Positions 9,965-19,279 of a stretch of 64,000 nt of DNA are shown one piece after another. The DNA comes from Micrococcus sp. (GTDB lineage: Bacteria; Actinomycetota; Actinomycetes; Actinomycetales; Micrococcaceae). Each line of letters starts with the position of its first letter. Position 1 is the stretch's first letter. Below the pieces are notes generated by a model, which saw only the letters and a program-made list of their open reading frames with translations, searched no databases and was not told the origin of the DNA. The stretch spans positions 248,001-312,000 of the forward strand of contig JASBVO010000002.1 of the NCBI GenBank assembly GCA_029961105.1, given 5' to 3'. The position numbers and the translations under genes were made by a program.

Positions 9965-12297
9965 CTGACCAGACGAGCCAACAGACCACCGCGGCCTTCA
10001 ACATCGACACCGTCGAACACGCGGCACAGACCCCGGACACCGAGCTGCCCTGGGCCGAGCTGGGGCTGAAGCAGAACGAGTTCGAGCGGATCGTCGAGAT
10101 CCTCGGCCGCCGCCCCACCGGCGCCGAGCTGGCCATGTACTCCGTGATGTGGTCCGAGCACTGCTCCTACAAGTCCTCCAAGGTGCACCTGCGCCAGTTC
10201 GGCGAGAAGGTCACGGAGGAGATGAAGAAGGACCTGATGGTCGGCATCGGCGAGAACGCCGGCGTCACCGACCTCGGGGACGGCTGGGCCGTCACCTTCA
10301 AGATCGAGTCCCACAACTCCCCGTCCTACGTGGAGCCCTACCAGGGCGCGGCCACCGGCATCGGCGGCATCGTCCGGGACATCATCTCCATGGGCGCCCG
10401 CCCGGTGGCCGTGATGGACCCGCTGCGCTTCGGCGCGATCGACCACCCGGACACCGCCCGCGTCATGCACGGCGCCGTGGCCGGCATCGGCGGCTACGGC
10501 AACTCCCTGGGCCTGCCGAACATCGGCGGCGAGATGGTCTTCGACCCCACCTACCAGGGCAACCCGCTGGTCAACGCCCTGGCCGTGGGCGTGCTGCGCC
10601 ACGAGGACCTGCGCCTGGCCAACGCCTCCGGCGTGGGCAACAAGGTGGTGCTGTTCGGCGCCCGCACCGGCGGCGACGGCATCGGCGGGGCCTCCGTGCT
10701 GGCCTCGGAGTCCTTCGACGACACCAAGCCCTCCAAGCGCCCGGCCGTCCAGGTGGGCGACCCCTTCGCGGAGAAGGTGCTCATCGAGTGCTGCCTCGAG
10801 CTGTTCAAGAACTCCCTCGTGGAGGGCATCCAGGACCTCGGTGCCGCCGGCATCTCCTGCGCCACCTCCGAGCTGGCCTCCAACGGCGAGGGCGGCATGA
10901 ACGTGGAGCTGACCTCCGTGCTGCTGCGTGATCCCACCCTGACCCCCGGTGAGATCCTCATGTCCGAGTCGCAGGAGCGGATGATGGCCGTGGTGGCCCC
11001 GGAGAACGTCGAGGCGTTCGAGGCGGTCATGGCTCGCTGGGACGTGGAGTACTCCTGGCTGGGCGAGGTCACCGATGACAACCGCCTGACCATCACCTGG
11101 GACGGCGAGGTGATCGTCGACGTCGACCCGCGCACCGTGGCGCACGACGGCCCGGTGTACGAGCGGCCCTACCACCGCCCCTCCTTCCAGGACGCGCTGG
11201 TGGCGGACACCTTCCGCTCCGCCGTCGACGCCGGCCGGGTGCCCGCGCTGCCGGCCGCCGGCGACGAGCTGCGCGCCGCGGTGCTGGAGCTGATGTCCTC
11301 GCCGAACCTGGCCGACAAGTCCTGGGTGACGCGCCAGTACGACGACTTCGTGCAGGGCAACACGGCGATGGCCGCCCCGGACGACGCCGGTGTGGTCCGC
11401 GTGGACGAGCGGACCGGGATGGGCGTGGCGGTCTCCACCGACTGCAACAACCGGTACACCTACCTGGACCCCTACGCCGGCGCCCAGCTGGCCCTGGCGG
11501 AGTCCTACCGCAACGTGGCCACCTCCGGCGCGGTGCCGAAGGCCGTCTCGGACTGCCTGAACTTCGGCTCCCCGGAGGACCCCGAGGTCATGTGGCAGTT
11601 CGCCGAGTCCGTGCGCGGCCTGGCGGACGCCTGCCAGGAGCTGGGCGTGCCCGTCACCGGTGGCAACGTCTCGCTGTACAACCAGACCGGTTCCACCGCC
11701 ATCCACCCCACCCCGGTGGTGGCCACCCTCGGCCAGTTCGACGACGTCTCCCGGCGCACCCCGTCCGGTTTCCACCGCGACGCCGACGGCCAGGCCGTGT
11801 ACCTGATGGGCATCACCCGCGACGAGCTGGACGGCTCCGAGTTCGCACGCCTGCACGACCACCTCGGCGGCGTGCCCCCGCAGGTGGACCTGGCCGCGGA
11901 GAAGCTGCTCGGCGAGCTGCTGATCAACGCCTCCCGTGACGGGATGATCGACGCCGCCCACGACCTCTCCGAGGGCGGCCTGGCCGCGGCGCTGTCCGAG
12001 ATGGTGCTGCGCTTCGGCGTCGGTGCCCGCGTGTCCCTGGACGAAGTCATGGAGCGCGACGGTGTGGACGCCTTCACCGCCCTGTTCTCCGAGTCCCAGG
12101 CCCGGGCGATCGTGGCCGTGCCGCGCACCGAGGAGGTCCGCTTCAAGGACATGACCACGGCCCGCCGCTTCCCGGTGGCACGGATCGGCGTGGTCGATGC
12201 CGCGTCGGGATCCCTCGAGGTGCAGGACCAGTTCGTGCTGCCGATCGAGGAGCTGCGCGAGCGCTGGGCGGCCACGCTCCCGGAGCACTTCGGCTGA
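9961..12297 (+). CDS. purL: Phosphoribosylformylglycinamidine synthase subunit PurL
   Basis: ATP-dependent synthetase subunit (778 residues, the small PurL type) that forms FGAM from FGAR and ammonia in the fourth purine step. Typical elements are [12 protein letters not shown] near the N-terminus, [18 protein letters not shown] for nucleotide binding, and two tandem AIRS/AIRS-C repeats. [13 protein letters not shown] lies in the second repeat. The GTG start overlaps the purQ stop in GTGA; the longer open frame upstream is a shadow of purQ. A hairpin follows the stop. Confidence 0.96.
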   Translation: MTDQTSQQTTAAFNIDTVEHAAQTPDTELPWAELGLKQNEFERIVEILGRRPTGAELAMYSVMWSEHCSYKSSKVHLRQFGEKVTEEMKKDLMVGIGENAGVTDLGDGWAVTFKIESHNSPSYVEPYQGAATGIGGIVRDIISMGARPVAVMDPLRFGAIDHPDTARVMHGAVAGIGGYGNSLGLPNIGGEMVFDPTYQGNPLVNALAVGVLRHEDLRLANASGVGNKVVLFGARTGGDGIGGASVLASESFDDTKPSKRPAVQVGDPFAEKVLIECCLELFKNSLVEGIQDLGAAGISCATSELASNGEGGMNVELTSVLLRDPTLTPGEILMSESQERMMAVVAPENVEAFEAVMARWDVEYSWLGEVTDDNRLTITWDGEVIVDVDPRTVAHDGPVYERPYHRPSFQDALVADTFRSAVDAGRVPALPAAGDELRAAVLELMSSPNLADKSWVTRQYDDFVQGNTAMAAPDDAGVVRVDERTGMGVAVSTDCNNRYTYLDPYAGAQLALAESYRNVATSGAVPKAVSDCLNFGSPEDPEVMWQFAESVRGLADACQELGVPVTGGNVSLYNQTGSTAIHPTPVVATLGQFDDVSRRTPSGFHRDADGQAVYLMGITRDELDGSEFARLHDHLGGVPPQVDLAAEKLLGELLINASRDGMIDAAHDLSEGGLAAALSEMVLRFGVGARVSLDEVMERDGVDAFTALFSESQARAIVAVPRTEEVRFKDMTTARRFPVARIGVVDAASGSLEVQDQFVLPIEELRERWAATLPEHFG

Positions 12298-12318
12298 CTC
12301 GCCGTAGCGGCACTGGTT

Positions 12319-12365
12319 GGCTGATCCTGTCCCTTGGCGACCGCGCTGGAGGGACAGGATCAGCC
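12319..12365 (+). terminator. Hairpin terminator after purL
   Basis: A perfect 16-bp inverted repeat (12319-12334 with 12350-12365) and a 15-base loop start 22 bases after the purL stop. This is the likely end of the purSQL transcript. Confidence 0.7.
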
Positions 12366-12460
12366 GACGGACGCCGTCACGTCCCGTCAGCGGGACGAGG
12401 TGGCGCCATCGTCGAGCCAGGCGTGGTGCGCAGCGCCTCCCGCGCGTCTACCCTTCTTCC

Positions 12461-13339
12461 ATGACCCCCGAGTCCGCCTCCACCCCACGCCCCGCGGGCC
12501 GCGTGCGGCGGACGATGCGGAAGCACGCGCCCAGCGGAGCCGCCCGCGCGCTCGACGAGGCCTCGGACCGCGCCGAGGAGGTCACCCGTCACCCCTGGTT
12601 CCGGACGGCGGCCCGCTTCGGTCACATCGCGAACGGGATCCTGCACTTCCTCATCGGCCTGATGGCCTGGAGCCTGGCCTTCGGCTCGGCGCCCGAGGAC
12701 GCGGACCAGTCCGGTGCCATCCAGCTGCTGGCCAGCCACCCACTGGGCGTGGTCCTGATCTGGCTGTGCGCCGCCGGCTGTGTCCTGCTGGGGCTGTGGC
12801 ATCTCAGTGAGGCGATCTGGGCCCGGCAGTCTCCCCTCGACCGGGTGAAGGACCTGGGCAAGGCGGCGGCCTACCTGGCGCTCGGGGTCCTGTTCACCGT
12901 CGCCGCGATCGGCGGCCGGCAGGATTCCGGTGAGTCCACCAGCTCGTTCTCGGCAACGCTCATGGCGCAACCCGCCGGTGCCGTGCTGCTGGTCCTGATC
13001 GGTGGGGTGATCATCGGCATCGGCGGATACCACGTGTTCTCGGGGGTGACCCAGCGGTTCAAGCGCGACCTGCGCTCCGCGCGCCGGCGCGAGGTCTCCC
13101 GGGCGATCACCGTGACAGGCTCGATCGGGTACGTCGCCAAGGGCATCGTGCTGGCCCTGGTGGGGTTGCTGTTCGTGGTGGCCACGCTCCAGCGGGACCC
13201 CGAGGACGCGACCGGAATGGACGGGGCCCTGAAGGCCGTGCTGGACCAGCCGCTGGGTCCGGTGCTGCTGGCCGCGGTCGGGGTCGGGCTGATGCTCTTC
13301 GGTGTCTTCGCCGTCATGCGGTCCCGCTACGAGGCCTAG
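12461..13339 (+). CDS. DUF1206 domain membrane protein
   Basis: A 292-residue integral membrane protein made of three successive two-helix DUF1206 units, giving six predicted membrane helices. Characteristic pieces are the FGHIANGILHFLIGLMAW and GYVAKGIVLALVGLLF repeats. The ATG at 12461 was chosen because the open frame upstream is antisense-like and carries no signal. The first 45 residues are basic and hydrophilic. No function is established for the family; it is widespread in actinobacteria and cyanobacteria. It is not part of the pur operon because a hairpin separates them. Confidence 0.8.
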   Translation: MTPESASTPRPAGRVRRTMRKHAPSGAARALDEASDRAEEVTRHPWFRTAARFGHIANGILHFLIGLMAWSLAFGSAPEDADQSGAIQLLASHPLGVVLIWLCAAGCVLLGLWHLSEAIWARQSPLDRVKDLGKAAAYLALGVLFTVAAIGGRQDSGESTSSFSATLMAQPAGAVLLVLIGGVIIGIGGYHVFSGVTQRFKRDLRSARRREVSRAITVTGSIGYVAKGIVLALVGLLFVVATLQRDPEDATGMDGALKAVLDQPLGPVLLAAVGVGLMLFGVFAVMRSRYEA

Positions 13340-13428
13340 ACACGCCGACCCAGGACGTTACGGTGTCCCGGTGTCGATGTGGTCCGGGGAAGAGCTCAAC
13401 GTGGGGTGTGGGGCAACCCGGGCGGAGA

Positions 13429-14223
13429 TCAGGCAGAGAGCGGAGGCAGTGGAGAAAAGGACGGTGTGAAGACGAGGTGGACACCGTCGTCGACCTCGAG
13501 ACGACGGACCTGGACCTGGTATACCGGCTCGAGGTTTTCAGGCGTCAGGACATCGGAGGGGGAGCCGTACGCGACGATCCGGCCTTGATGGAGCAGCAGC
13601 AGGCGATCGCAGTAGGTTGCGGCGAGGTTGAGGTCGTGCAAGACGATGGCGATGGCGTGGCGGTCGGTGCGGGCCAGGCCACGCACGAGGTCCAGGACCT
13701 GGTGCTGGTAGCGGATGTCCAGGTGATTCGTGGGTTCGTCCAGCAGCATGTGCGGCGCTTCATGCGCCAGGGCGCGGGCGATCAACACCCGTTGTCTTTC
13801 GCCACCGGAAAGCCGGTCAAAGCCGTGGTCGGCCCGGCCCAGCATCCCCACTCTCTCCAGTGCTCGTGCGGCGGCCTGCTCATCCCGTGCGTTGTGGCGG
13901 CCCAGCCCGGAATGGTGTGGAGTGCGGCCGAGCAGGACCATGTCAGACACCAGGAGCGGGAAGTCTCCAGGGGTTTCCTGCACCACCACGGAGACCGCCT
14001 GTGCCACCTCCCGGGCGTTGAGGTCCTTCAGGTCCGCGTGGTCCACCAGGACCCTTCCGGCGTGGGGGGCCAGCGAGCCGTACAGGACCCGCAGGAGGGT
14101 GCTCTTACCGCTGCCGTTCGGCCCAACCAAGCCCAGGACCTCACCGTGACGCACCTGAAGGTCCACATGGTCCAGGACGTCACCGGAACCGTAGGAGAAC
14201 GAGACGCCGGTGGCGGAGATCAC
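13429..14223 (-). CDS. Fec-type ABC transporter ATP-binding protein (probable nickel/metal uptake)
   Basis: ATPase (264 residues) of a FecBCDE/BtuFCD-type importer. Walker A is GPNGSGKST, the signature is LSGGERQRVLIARA, and Walker B reads HMLLDEPTNHLD with the H-loop in IVLHDLNLA. It is the last gene of the minus-strand run that begins at ureA and overlaps the binding-protein gene by 4 bases (ATGA). FecE-type ATPases serve ferric siderophores, haem, cobalamin or metals. The urease context points to nickel; the family alone would not. Confidence 0.88.
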   Translation of the reverse strand: MISATGVSFSYGSGDVLDHVDLQVRHGEVLGLVGPNGSGKSTLLRVLYGSLAPHAGRVLVDHADLKDLNAREVAQAVSVVVQETPGDFPLLVSDMVLLGRTPHHSGLGRHNARDEQAAARALERVGMLGRADHGFDRLSGGERQRVLIARALAHEAPHMLLDEPTNHLDIRYQHQVLDLVRGLARTDRHAIAIVLHDLNLAATYCDRLLLLHQGRIVAYGSPSDVLTPENLEPVYQVQVRRLEVDDGVHLVFTPSFSPLPPLSA

Positions 14224-15206
14224 TGGGCAAACCGTTCGATGATCCGCTCCAGTCCGGTGACCGACAGCGGAGAGGGGGGCTCTGTGAAGTTGAACAGCTG
14301 TACCAGGACATCCTCGTTGGCCACGGCAGGGATGGCGGACGCGCCGTCCAGCGACGTCACCGCGTCCGCGACCGCGGCCGGGTCTCCGGCCGAGTGGAGT
14401 AAGACCAGGACATCGGGTCCACGGCCGACGAGCTCCTCGAGCGTGACCTCGAACACGCGCTGGTCGACGTCGTCGAACACGTTCTCCAACCCGGCGGCCT
14501 CCAGTTGGGGTTGAGCCATGGACTTGGTGCCGTAGGCGTAGATGCTTCCGCCGACGACCGTCGGATAGAGGACTGCTGCCGTCAGACGGTCGGCGTTGGC
14601 CACCGTGGAGCGAAGGTGCTCCACTCGTCCTTCGAGCCTGCTGGCTGCGACCTCGGCACGCTCTTCGGCGTCGAAGATCCTCCCGTACCGGTGCAGCCGG
14701 TCACTGATGGCGCCGAACGTCGGCACCGGCGGCGCACCAGGACAGAAGGAGGGGTCCTGGAGCACGGGGATGCCGGCGGCGGCAAGCGCTTCGCGGTGGA
14801 GGTTCTCCGCTGAACCGAGGACCAGATCTGGCTCCTGTGCCAAGACGACCTCTTGGGAGATCTGCACGTGGCCGGTGGTGTCCAGCCGATCGGTCAAGAG
14901 GGGAATCCTGGCCAACTCTGCTTGGGTGGACGCGTCGAAGTATGCGGACGAATACACTCCCGCACGGGCCACGACCTTGTCCATGACGCCCAGCGCTGAC
15001 AGGTAGGCCACCGGCGAGCTGTCCAGCAGGACGACTCGTTCCGGCGGCGCCTCCACGGTGACCTCGACGCCACAGTTCGTGAGGGTCACGGGGTACCCGG
15101 GAGTCTCCGGTGCCTCACCAGCCCTTCCCGGACCCGGGGCACAGCCGGCCACGCTGATGGCCAAGGCCGTCGCGGTGGCCACGGACGGCAGCAGGGTGGA
15201 TCTCAT
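14220..15206 (-). CDS. Fec-type ABC transporter substrate-binding lipoprotein (probable nickel/metal uptake)
   Basis: Class III periplasmic-binding-type protein of 328 residues, anchored as a lipoprotein: a short signal ends in the lipobox SVAGC with Cys22. The mature part shows the TroA/BtuF fold pattern, with ERVVLLDSSPVAYLSALG at the start of the first lobe and QEPDLVLGS before the long linking helix. It binds the cargo outside the membrane and hands it to the FecCD permease encoded just upstream. A 4-base overlap couples it to the ATPase gene. In Helicobacter a homologous CeuE/Fec system imports nickel for urease. I infer the same here from gene order. Confidence 0.85.
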   Translation of the reverse strand: MRSTLLPSVATATALAISVAGCAPGPGRAGEAPETPGYPVTLTNCGVEVTVEAPPERVVLLDSSPVAYLSALGVMDKVVARAGVYSSAYFDASTQAELARIPLLTDRLDTTGHVQISQEVVLAQEPDLVLGSAENLHREALAAAGIPVLQDPSFCPGAPPVPTFGAISDRLHRYGRIFDAEERAEVAASRLEGRVEHLRSTVANADRLTAAVLYPTVVGGSIYAYGTKSMAQPQLEAAGLENVFDDVDQRVFEVTLEELVGRGPDVLVLLHSAGDPAAVADAVTSLDGASAIPAVANEDVLVQLFNFTEPPSPLSVTGLERIIERFAQ

Positions 15207-15260
15207 CGGTGCTCCTTCACAGGGTGGACGTCGGGAATGGTGGGGTCAGGCCAGGAAAGC

Positions 15261-16379
15261 TCAGTGGGCTGGGGGCATCCGGCGGATGAGGTAGAGCAGG
15301 AACGGTGCGCCCATGAACGCCGTGATGATCCCCACCGGCAGTTCCTGCGGCTGCAACAGCATCCGTGCACACAGATCGGCCCACATCAGCAAGATCGCCC
15401 CGAGCAGGGCGGCCACGGGTATGGCCCAGGCATGGGCGGCGCCCACCAGCCGACGGGCCAGGTGCGGAACCACCAGTCCGACGAATCCGATGGACCCTGC
15501 GGAAGCGACGACGACGCCGATGCACAGGGAAGCGACGAGCAGCAGCTGCGCGCGGAAACGTCCGGGCGCCACACCGAGGATCTGTGCGGTCTCATCACCG
15601 ATGGCCAGGGCATCCAACCGCTGACCGCACAGTGTCAGCAGTCCGGTGGTCGCGACGACGACCATGACGACGATGGCCAGGAGGCTGTCCCACGTGGCGA
15701 GGGTCAACGACCCCAACAACCAGAACATCACCGACCGGGCGCCCTCTGCCGATCCCGAGGCGAAGACCAGCAGACTCGTCACGGCCGTCAGCGCGTATCC
15801 GATCGCCACTCCTGCCAGCAACAGCCGCATCGAGCTCACTCGCCCCCCGGCGCCCGCGACGAGGAAGACCATCATCGAGGCCGCCAACGCCCCGAGGAAG
15901 GCACTGGCTGGTAGCGCGCGTGCACCGAGTCCCACACCGACTCCGAACAGGATCATCGCTGCCGCGCCGCTGGAGGCGCCTGCACTGATGCCGAGCAGGT
16001 AGGGGTCGGCCAGCGGATTGCGTACCATCGCCTGCAGGGCCATGCCGCAGACCGCGAGTCCCGCCCCCACCGCGCTTCCCAGCACCACGCGAGGCAAGCG
16101 CAGGTCCCAGACAATCGCCGCGGCCGTCGAATCGACCAGAGACCCGGGCGACTGCCCGGACAGGCGGGACCAGACCACGTGGGCCACAGTGGCGGCATCC
16201 AGCATGACCGGGCCGGTGCCCACCGATACGACCATGCCCGCGGCCAGCGCGGCAACCAGCACCGAGACCCAGATACGGCGGCGACGACGAAGGCGTGCCC
16301 GCCCCAGCGGGTCGGGGTCCAGGGCCATCGGGGCCTCGTGCCGGTCACGGTGTCCTGTGGTCAGTGCCGGGACGAGCAT
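15261..16379 (-). CDS. FecCD-family ABC transporter permease (probable nickel/metal uptake)
   Basis: Membrane channel of 372 residues with the ten-helix FecCD/BtuC pattern. Landmarks are RLPRVVLGSAVGAGLAVCG, MVRNPLADPYLLGISAGAS and GSIGFVGLVVPHLAR, the last being the coupling region. The ATG at 16379 was chosen because GGAGG sits five bases before it; the TTG twelve bases upstream overlaps that site. Unlike many iron-siderophore systems there is one permease gene, so it would act as a homodimer. It follows ureD after a 184-base gap that contains a hairpin, and it is probably still part of the urease transcription unit. Confidence 0.88.
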   Translation of the reverse strand: MLVPALTTGHRDRHEAPMALDPDPLGRARLRRRRRIWVSVLVAALAAGMVVSVGTGPVMLDAATVAHVVWSRLSGQSPGSLVDSTAAAIVWDLRLPRVVLGSAVGAGLAVCGMALQAMVRNPLADPYLLGISAGASSGAAAMILFGVGVGLGARALPASAFLGALAASMMVFLVAGAGGRVSSMRLLLAGVAIGYALTAVTSLLVFASGSAEGARSVMFWLLGSLTLATWDSLLAIVVMVVVATTGLLTLCGQRLDALAIGDETAQILGVAPGRFRAQLLLVASLCIGVVVASAGSIGFVGLVVPHLARRLVGAAHAWAIPVAALLGAILLMWADLCARMLLQPQELPVGIITAFMGAPFLLYLIRRMPPAH

Positions 16380-16504
16380 CGGATCCTCCAAGGGGAAAGG
16401 TATGGGGCCTTCGGCGGTTCACGACAGCCAGGCAGCCTGTGTGGGTGGGGCGCCATTCACGGCCGCGTCCCCGGCGAAGCGCCGGGCGGGCACGCGAACG
16501 CGCC

Positions 16505-16538
16505 CCGTCCGAGAGACCTCTCGCGAGGACCCGGACGG
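16505..16538 (-). terminator. Hairpin between ureD and the metal transporter (possible attenuator)
   Basis: Inverted repeat with 7-bp outer arms (16505-16511, 16532-16538) and an inner 4-bp stem, located in the 184-base gap between ureD and the permease gene. It may lower transcription of the transporter relative to the urease genes. I saw no cobalamin-riboswitch box in the gap. Confidence 0.35.
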
Positions 16539-16563
16539 TTCATGGTGTGCGCAGGTCCGAGTC

Positions 16564-17418
16564 TCAGCCCTTGCGCAACTTCAGTGGTTGCTGACCGAAC
16601 CAGCGGGCGCGGAGCACGTCCACGGCCGCGTGCAGCATGGTGTTCAGGGTGTCGGTGGAGCGGGACAAGGCGCGCAGGGCGAAGCCGGGACGATTGAGCA
16701 GCGAAACACCCAGCTGACCGTCGGGATCCAGTGAGCCGAGGACGTCCTCGATGTCGCGGACCAGGTCTGCGTCTACCCGGGGGTCGACGACGAGCATCGC
16801 GCCGAGGTGAGAGTAGTCCTCGAGAAAGAGCATGCCGGACAATGGTGCGTCCGGGTCTCCCGGACGGATCAGCAGGTTGTCCAGGGCGAGCAGGCGTCCG
16901 TCCCGATGGATCTCGTTGCGGATACGCACCTCGTGGTAGCGGAAGGGCTCCCCATCCGGCGACCAGCCGGGGGTGACGACATCGCACATCACCAAGGAGG
17001 AGTCCGCGGCCAGTTCCACCACGGTCTCCTGCCGGTAGCTCGCCCCGCGGTAGGCAATGAGTTGATCCGGCACGTACTCCAGGCTGGCGCCCGGGCTGAG
17101 CTGGACGTGCATGTGCTGCACTGCCGGCTCGCCCGGTGTTCGATAGACCTTGGTCGCGGACTGGGTGGTCAGCAGCAGGCGGGCACCCTCCTGGACCTGG
17201 ACGTCGATGTCATAGACGTCCCCACCCAGGTAGCCGCCGCCGGGGTTGACGATCGTGTACGCGACCTGCCCGGAGGCGTCCAGGTAATGCGGCCGGATGA
17301 CCCGTAGGGCGCCCTGGTGGTACTGCGAGGTGGCGATGCCCCGGCCGCCGCGCTGGCCCACCCTCAGGCGCAACTGCCCCGTGGGCAGCCGCGTCCCTGT
17401 CGCCAGGGCCGCGTTCAT
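16564..17418 (-). CDS. ureD: Urease accessory protein UreD
   Basis: Scaffold protein (284 residues) of the urease maturation complex; with UreF and UreG it delivers nickel to the UreC active site. It shows the family pattern [12 protein letters not shown], the conserved [11 protein letters not shown] and [13 protein letters not shown], and the [13 protein letters not shown] segment. The ATG at 17418 overlaps the ureG stop (ATGA). The longer open frame upstream is antisense to nothing useful and reads through ureG in another frame, so it was discarded. Confidence 0.95.
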   Translation of the reverse strand: MNAALATGTRLPTGQLRLRVGQRGGRGIATSQYHQGALRVIRPHYLDASGQVAYTIVNPGGGYLGGDVYDIDVQVQEGARLLLTTQSATKVYRTPGEPAVQHMHVQLSPGASLEYVPDQLIAYRGASYRQETVVELAADSSLVMCDVVTPGWSPDGEPFRYHEVRIRNEIHRDGRLLALDNLLIRPGDPDAPLSGMLFLEDYSHLGAMLVVDPRVDADLVRDIEDVLGSLDPDGQLGVSLLNRPGFALRALSRSTDTLNTMLHAAVDVLRARWFGQQPLKLRKG

Positions 17419-18029
17419 CGCGCCAGGTCCTGCATCAGCACGTCCCGGCGCAGCCACTCGATGACCGCGTCCAGGCCTTCGTCGGTCTTCAGGTTCGTGA
17501 AGCAGAACGGCTTGTCGCCGCGGAACTGCCTCGAATCGCGTTCCATCACCGACAGGTCCGCGCCCACGTGGGGAGCCAGGTCCGTCTTGTTGATGATGAA
17601 CAGGTCGGACTTGATCATGCCCTGTCCGGCCTTGCGCGGGATCTTCTCGCCCTGGGCCACGTCGATGATGTAGATGGAGAAGTCGACGAGTTCCGGGCTG
17701 AACGTGGCCGAGAGGTTGTCTCCTCCGCTCTCGATGAACACGACCTCCAGACCTGGGTGCCGTTGCTTGAGTTCCTCGACGGCCGCCGAGTTCATCGAGG
17801 TGTCCTCGCGGATGGCCGTGTGCGGGCAACCTCCGGTCTCGATGCCGATGATCCGGTCCAGGGGCAGGATGCCGTTGGCGGCGAGGATCTTGGCGTCCTC
17901 GATCGTGTAGATGTCATTGGTGATGGCGGCCATGGAGATCTCCGCGGACAGGTGGCGGGTCAGGCGCTCGACCAACTGGGTCTTGCCTGCGCCGACGGGG
18001 CCGCCGACGCCGATCTTGATGGGTTCCAT
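17415..18029 (-). CDS. ureG: Urease accessory GTPase UreG
   Basis: SIMIBI-class GTPase (204 residues) that powers nickel insertion into urease. It has the P-loop [15 protein letters not shown], the nickel-binding [17 protein letters not shown] with the invariant Cys-Pro-His, [17 protein letters not shown] and the guanine-specificity motif [13 protein letters not shown]. The N-terminus is short, without the His-rich extension seen in some actinobacterial UreG. It lies 53 bases after ureF and overlaps ureD by 4 bases. Confidence 0.97.
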   Translation of the reverse strand: MEPIKIGVGGPVGAGKTQLVERLTRHLSAEISMAAITNDIYTIEDAKILAANGILPLDRIIGIETGGCPHTAIREDTSMNSAAVEELKQRHPGLEVVFIESGGDNLSATFSPELVDFSIYIIDVAQGEKIPRKAGQGMIKSDLFIINKTDLAPHVGADLSVMERDSRQFRGDKPFCFTNLKTDEGLDAVIEWLRRDVLMQDLAR

Positions 18030-18082
18030 TGTCTTCCTTCTGTTTCTGGGCCATCACGTGGACGGCCTCTGGTGGGGGCGGC

Positions 18083-18796
18083 CTAGGACATGAACATGCG
18101 GGCCCGCTGCCGTTCGTGGCGCATCTGGGCGATCTCCAGTCCGGGGGCGGCAGCACCGAAGTCCCGTCGGCCCAGTCCGGCGATGCGCGCCGTGGCGGCG
18201 GCGATCTCGGGGTGGATGCGGCACAGCACGCGTTGCCCGGCGTCCTGGCCGATCGGGATCCCGCGAATGGCGTTCTGGGTCAGCGAGGTCGCCGTTGAGA
18301 AGAGGTAGGTGGCCAGCAACTCGGGCACCGGCACGTGCAACGTGCGGCCGGCCAGGGCGAACGCCAGCGCTGGGTGCCCACTGCACTGCCCGCGCGCAAC
18401 GTCCTCTCGATACTGGTCCAGCTCCTCGCTGTCGAGGATCGCCGAGGCGATGTGGAGCATCCGGGCGCCCATCTTCACGCCGGCCTCGCGTACCTGCCGC
18501 GGCAGGGCCTGCGCGACGAGCATCGCGTCCACGTCCCGCAGTTCCGCCGTTGAGCGGGCTTCCATGGCCAGCCGGATCGCCAGGCCATCACCGTAGGTCA
18601 GCTGGGTATGGATGAACTGGCCCAGCCAGGCCGTGAACGTCTCCTCGTCGTGGACCACGCCACGCTCCAGGAACGTCTCGAGCCCGAAGGAGTGGCTGAA
18701 TGCGCCGGTGGGCAGGGCCGAGTCCGAGAGCTGCAGGAGGGGCAGCAGGTACGACGTCGGGCGGCGACCCGGTGCCTCAGTGCGTGTGTTCGGCAT
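18083..18796 (-). CDS. ureF: Urease accessory protein UreF
   Basis: All-helical maturation factor (237 residues) that bridges UreD and UreG and enforces nickel fidelity. Recognisable by LLQLSDSALPTGAFSHSFGLE near the N-terminus and the C-terminal LEIAQMRHERQRARMFMS, the family's conserved ending. It overlaps the ureE 3' end by 20 bases. Confidence 0.95.
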   Translation of the reverse strand: MPNTRTEAPGRRPTSYLLPLLQLSDSALPTGAFSHSFGLETFLERGVVHDEETFTAWLGQFIHTQLTYGDGLAIRLAMEARSTAELRDVDAMLVAQALPRQVREAGVKMGARMLHIASAILDSEELDQYREDVARGQCSGHPALAFALAGRTLHVPVPELLATYLFSTATSLTQNAIRGIPIGQDAGQRVLCRIHPEIAAATARIAGLGRRDFGAAAPGLEIAQMRHERQRARMFMS

Positions 18797-19250
18797 GTCG
18801 AAACGGCACGGGCATCACCCGCTCCTGCCGCGAATAGGGCACCTGGACGTGCTGCAGGTAGTCCTCGACGGTGTGGTCGTACTGCACCACCATGACGTCC
18901 GCCTGGTACTCGCTGGCGGCATCGAAGAACTGCGCCTGCAGGTGCCGGTTGCCCAGGCTATGGGCCACGACGCCCATCTCACGGATGGTCCGCGGGGCGA
19001 TGACCAGGACGTCGGTGGGCAGGACACTGACGACGACGACGTTCGCTTCGTCGCGGAACAGGATGTCGCCGTCACGCAGGTCCACCGGTGCGGTCAGGCG
19101 GATGCCGATCTCCCTACCGTGATCGGTCGTGACGCGCTGGACGCGCTTGACCAGGTCGCTGCTGGGAAGCACCACCTTCTCCTCGTGCAGGCCGGCCAGC
19201 TCGGCCGGCGAGAGATCGTGCCGGTTGGCGATGACGCTGTCGATGATCAC
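18777..19250 (-). CDS. ureE: Urease accessory protein UreE (nickel metallochaperone)
   Basis: Dimeric nickel chaperone of 157 residues. The GTG at 19250 was chosen because AAAGGAGG lies just upstream; earlier in-frame starts fall inside ureC. The N-terminal domain includes the conserved RHDLSPAEL and DGREIGIRLT-like pattern (here DHGREIGIRLT). The metal-binding C-terminal domain carries HSLGNRH and VQYDHTVEDYL. The C-terminal tail ends HAEHTH, a short remnant of the His-rich tail found in Klebsiella UreE, so nickel storage capacity should be small. Confidence 0.93.
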   Translation of the reverse strand: MIIDSVIANRHDLSPAELAGLHEEKVVLPSSDLVKRVQRVTTDHGREIGIRLTAPVDLRDGDILFRDEANVVVVSVLPTDVLVIAPRTIREMGVVAHSLGNRHLQAQFFDAASEYQADVMVVQYDHTVEDYLQHVQVPYSRQERVMPVPFRHAEHTH

Positions 19251-19279
19251 TGACTGCCTCCTTTCGGGTAGGGCTCGGT

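Noticed and set aside
9757-12288. 843-codon minus-strand open frame opposite purL
   Set aside because: Same shadow effect; the plus strand is an unmistakable purL with all family motifs.
13340-13428. Terminator between the DUF1206 gene and the Fec-type ATPase
   Set aside because: I searched for a stem in this convergent gap and found none convincing.
16380-16563. Cobalamin or nickel-cobalt riboswitch before the Fec-type transporter
   Set aside because: No B12 box or NiCo core could be found, only a hairpin.
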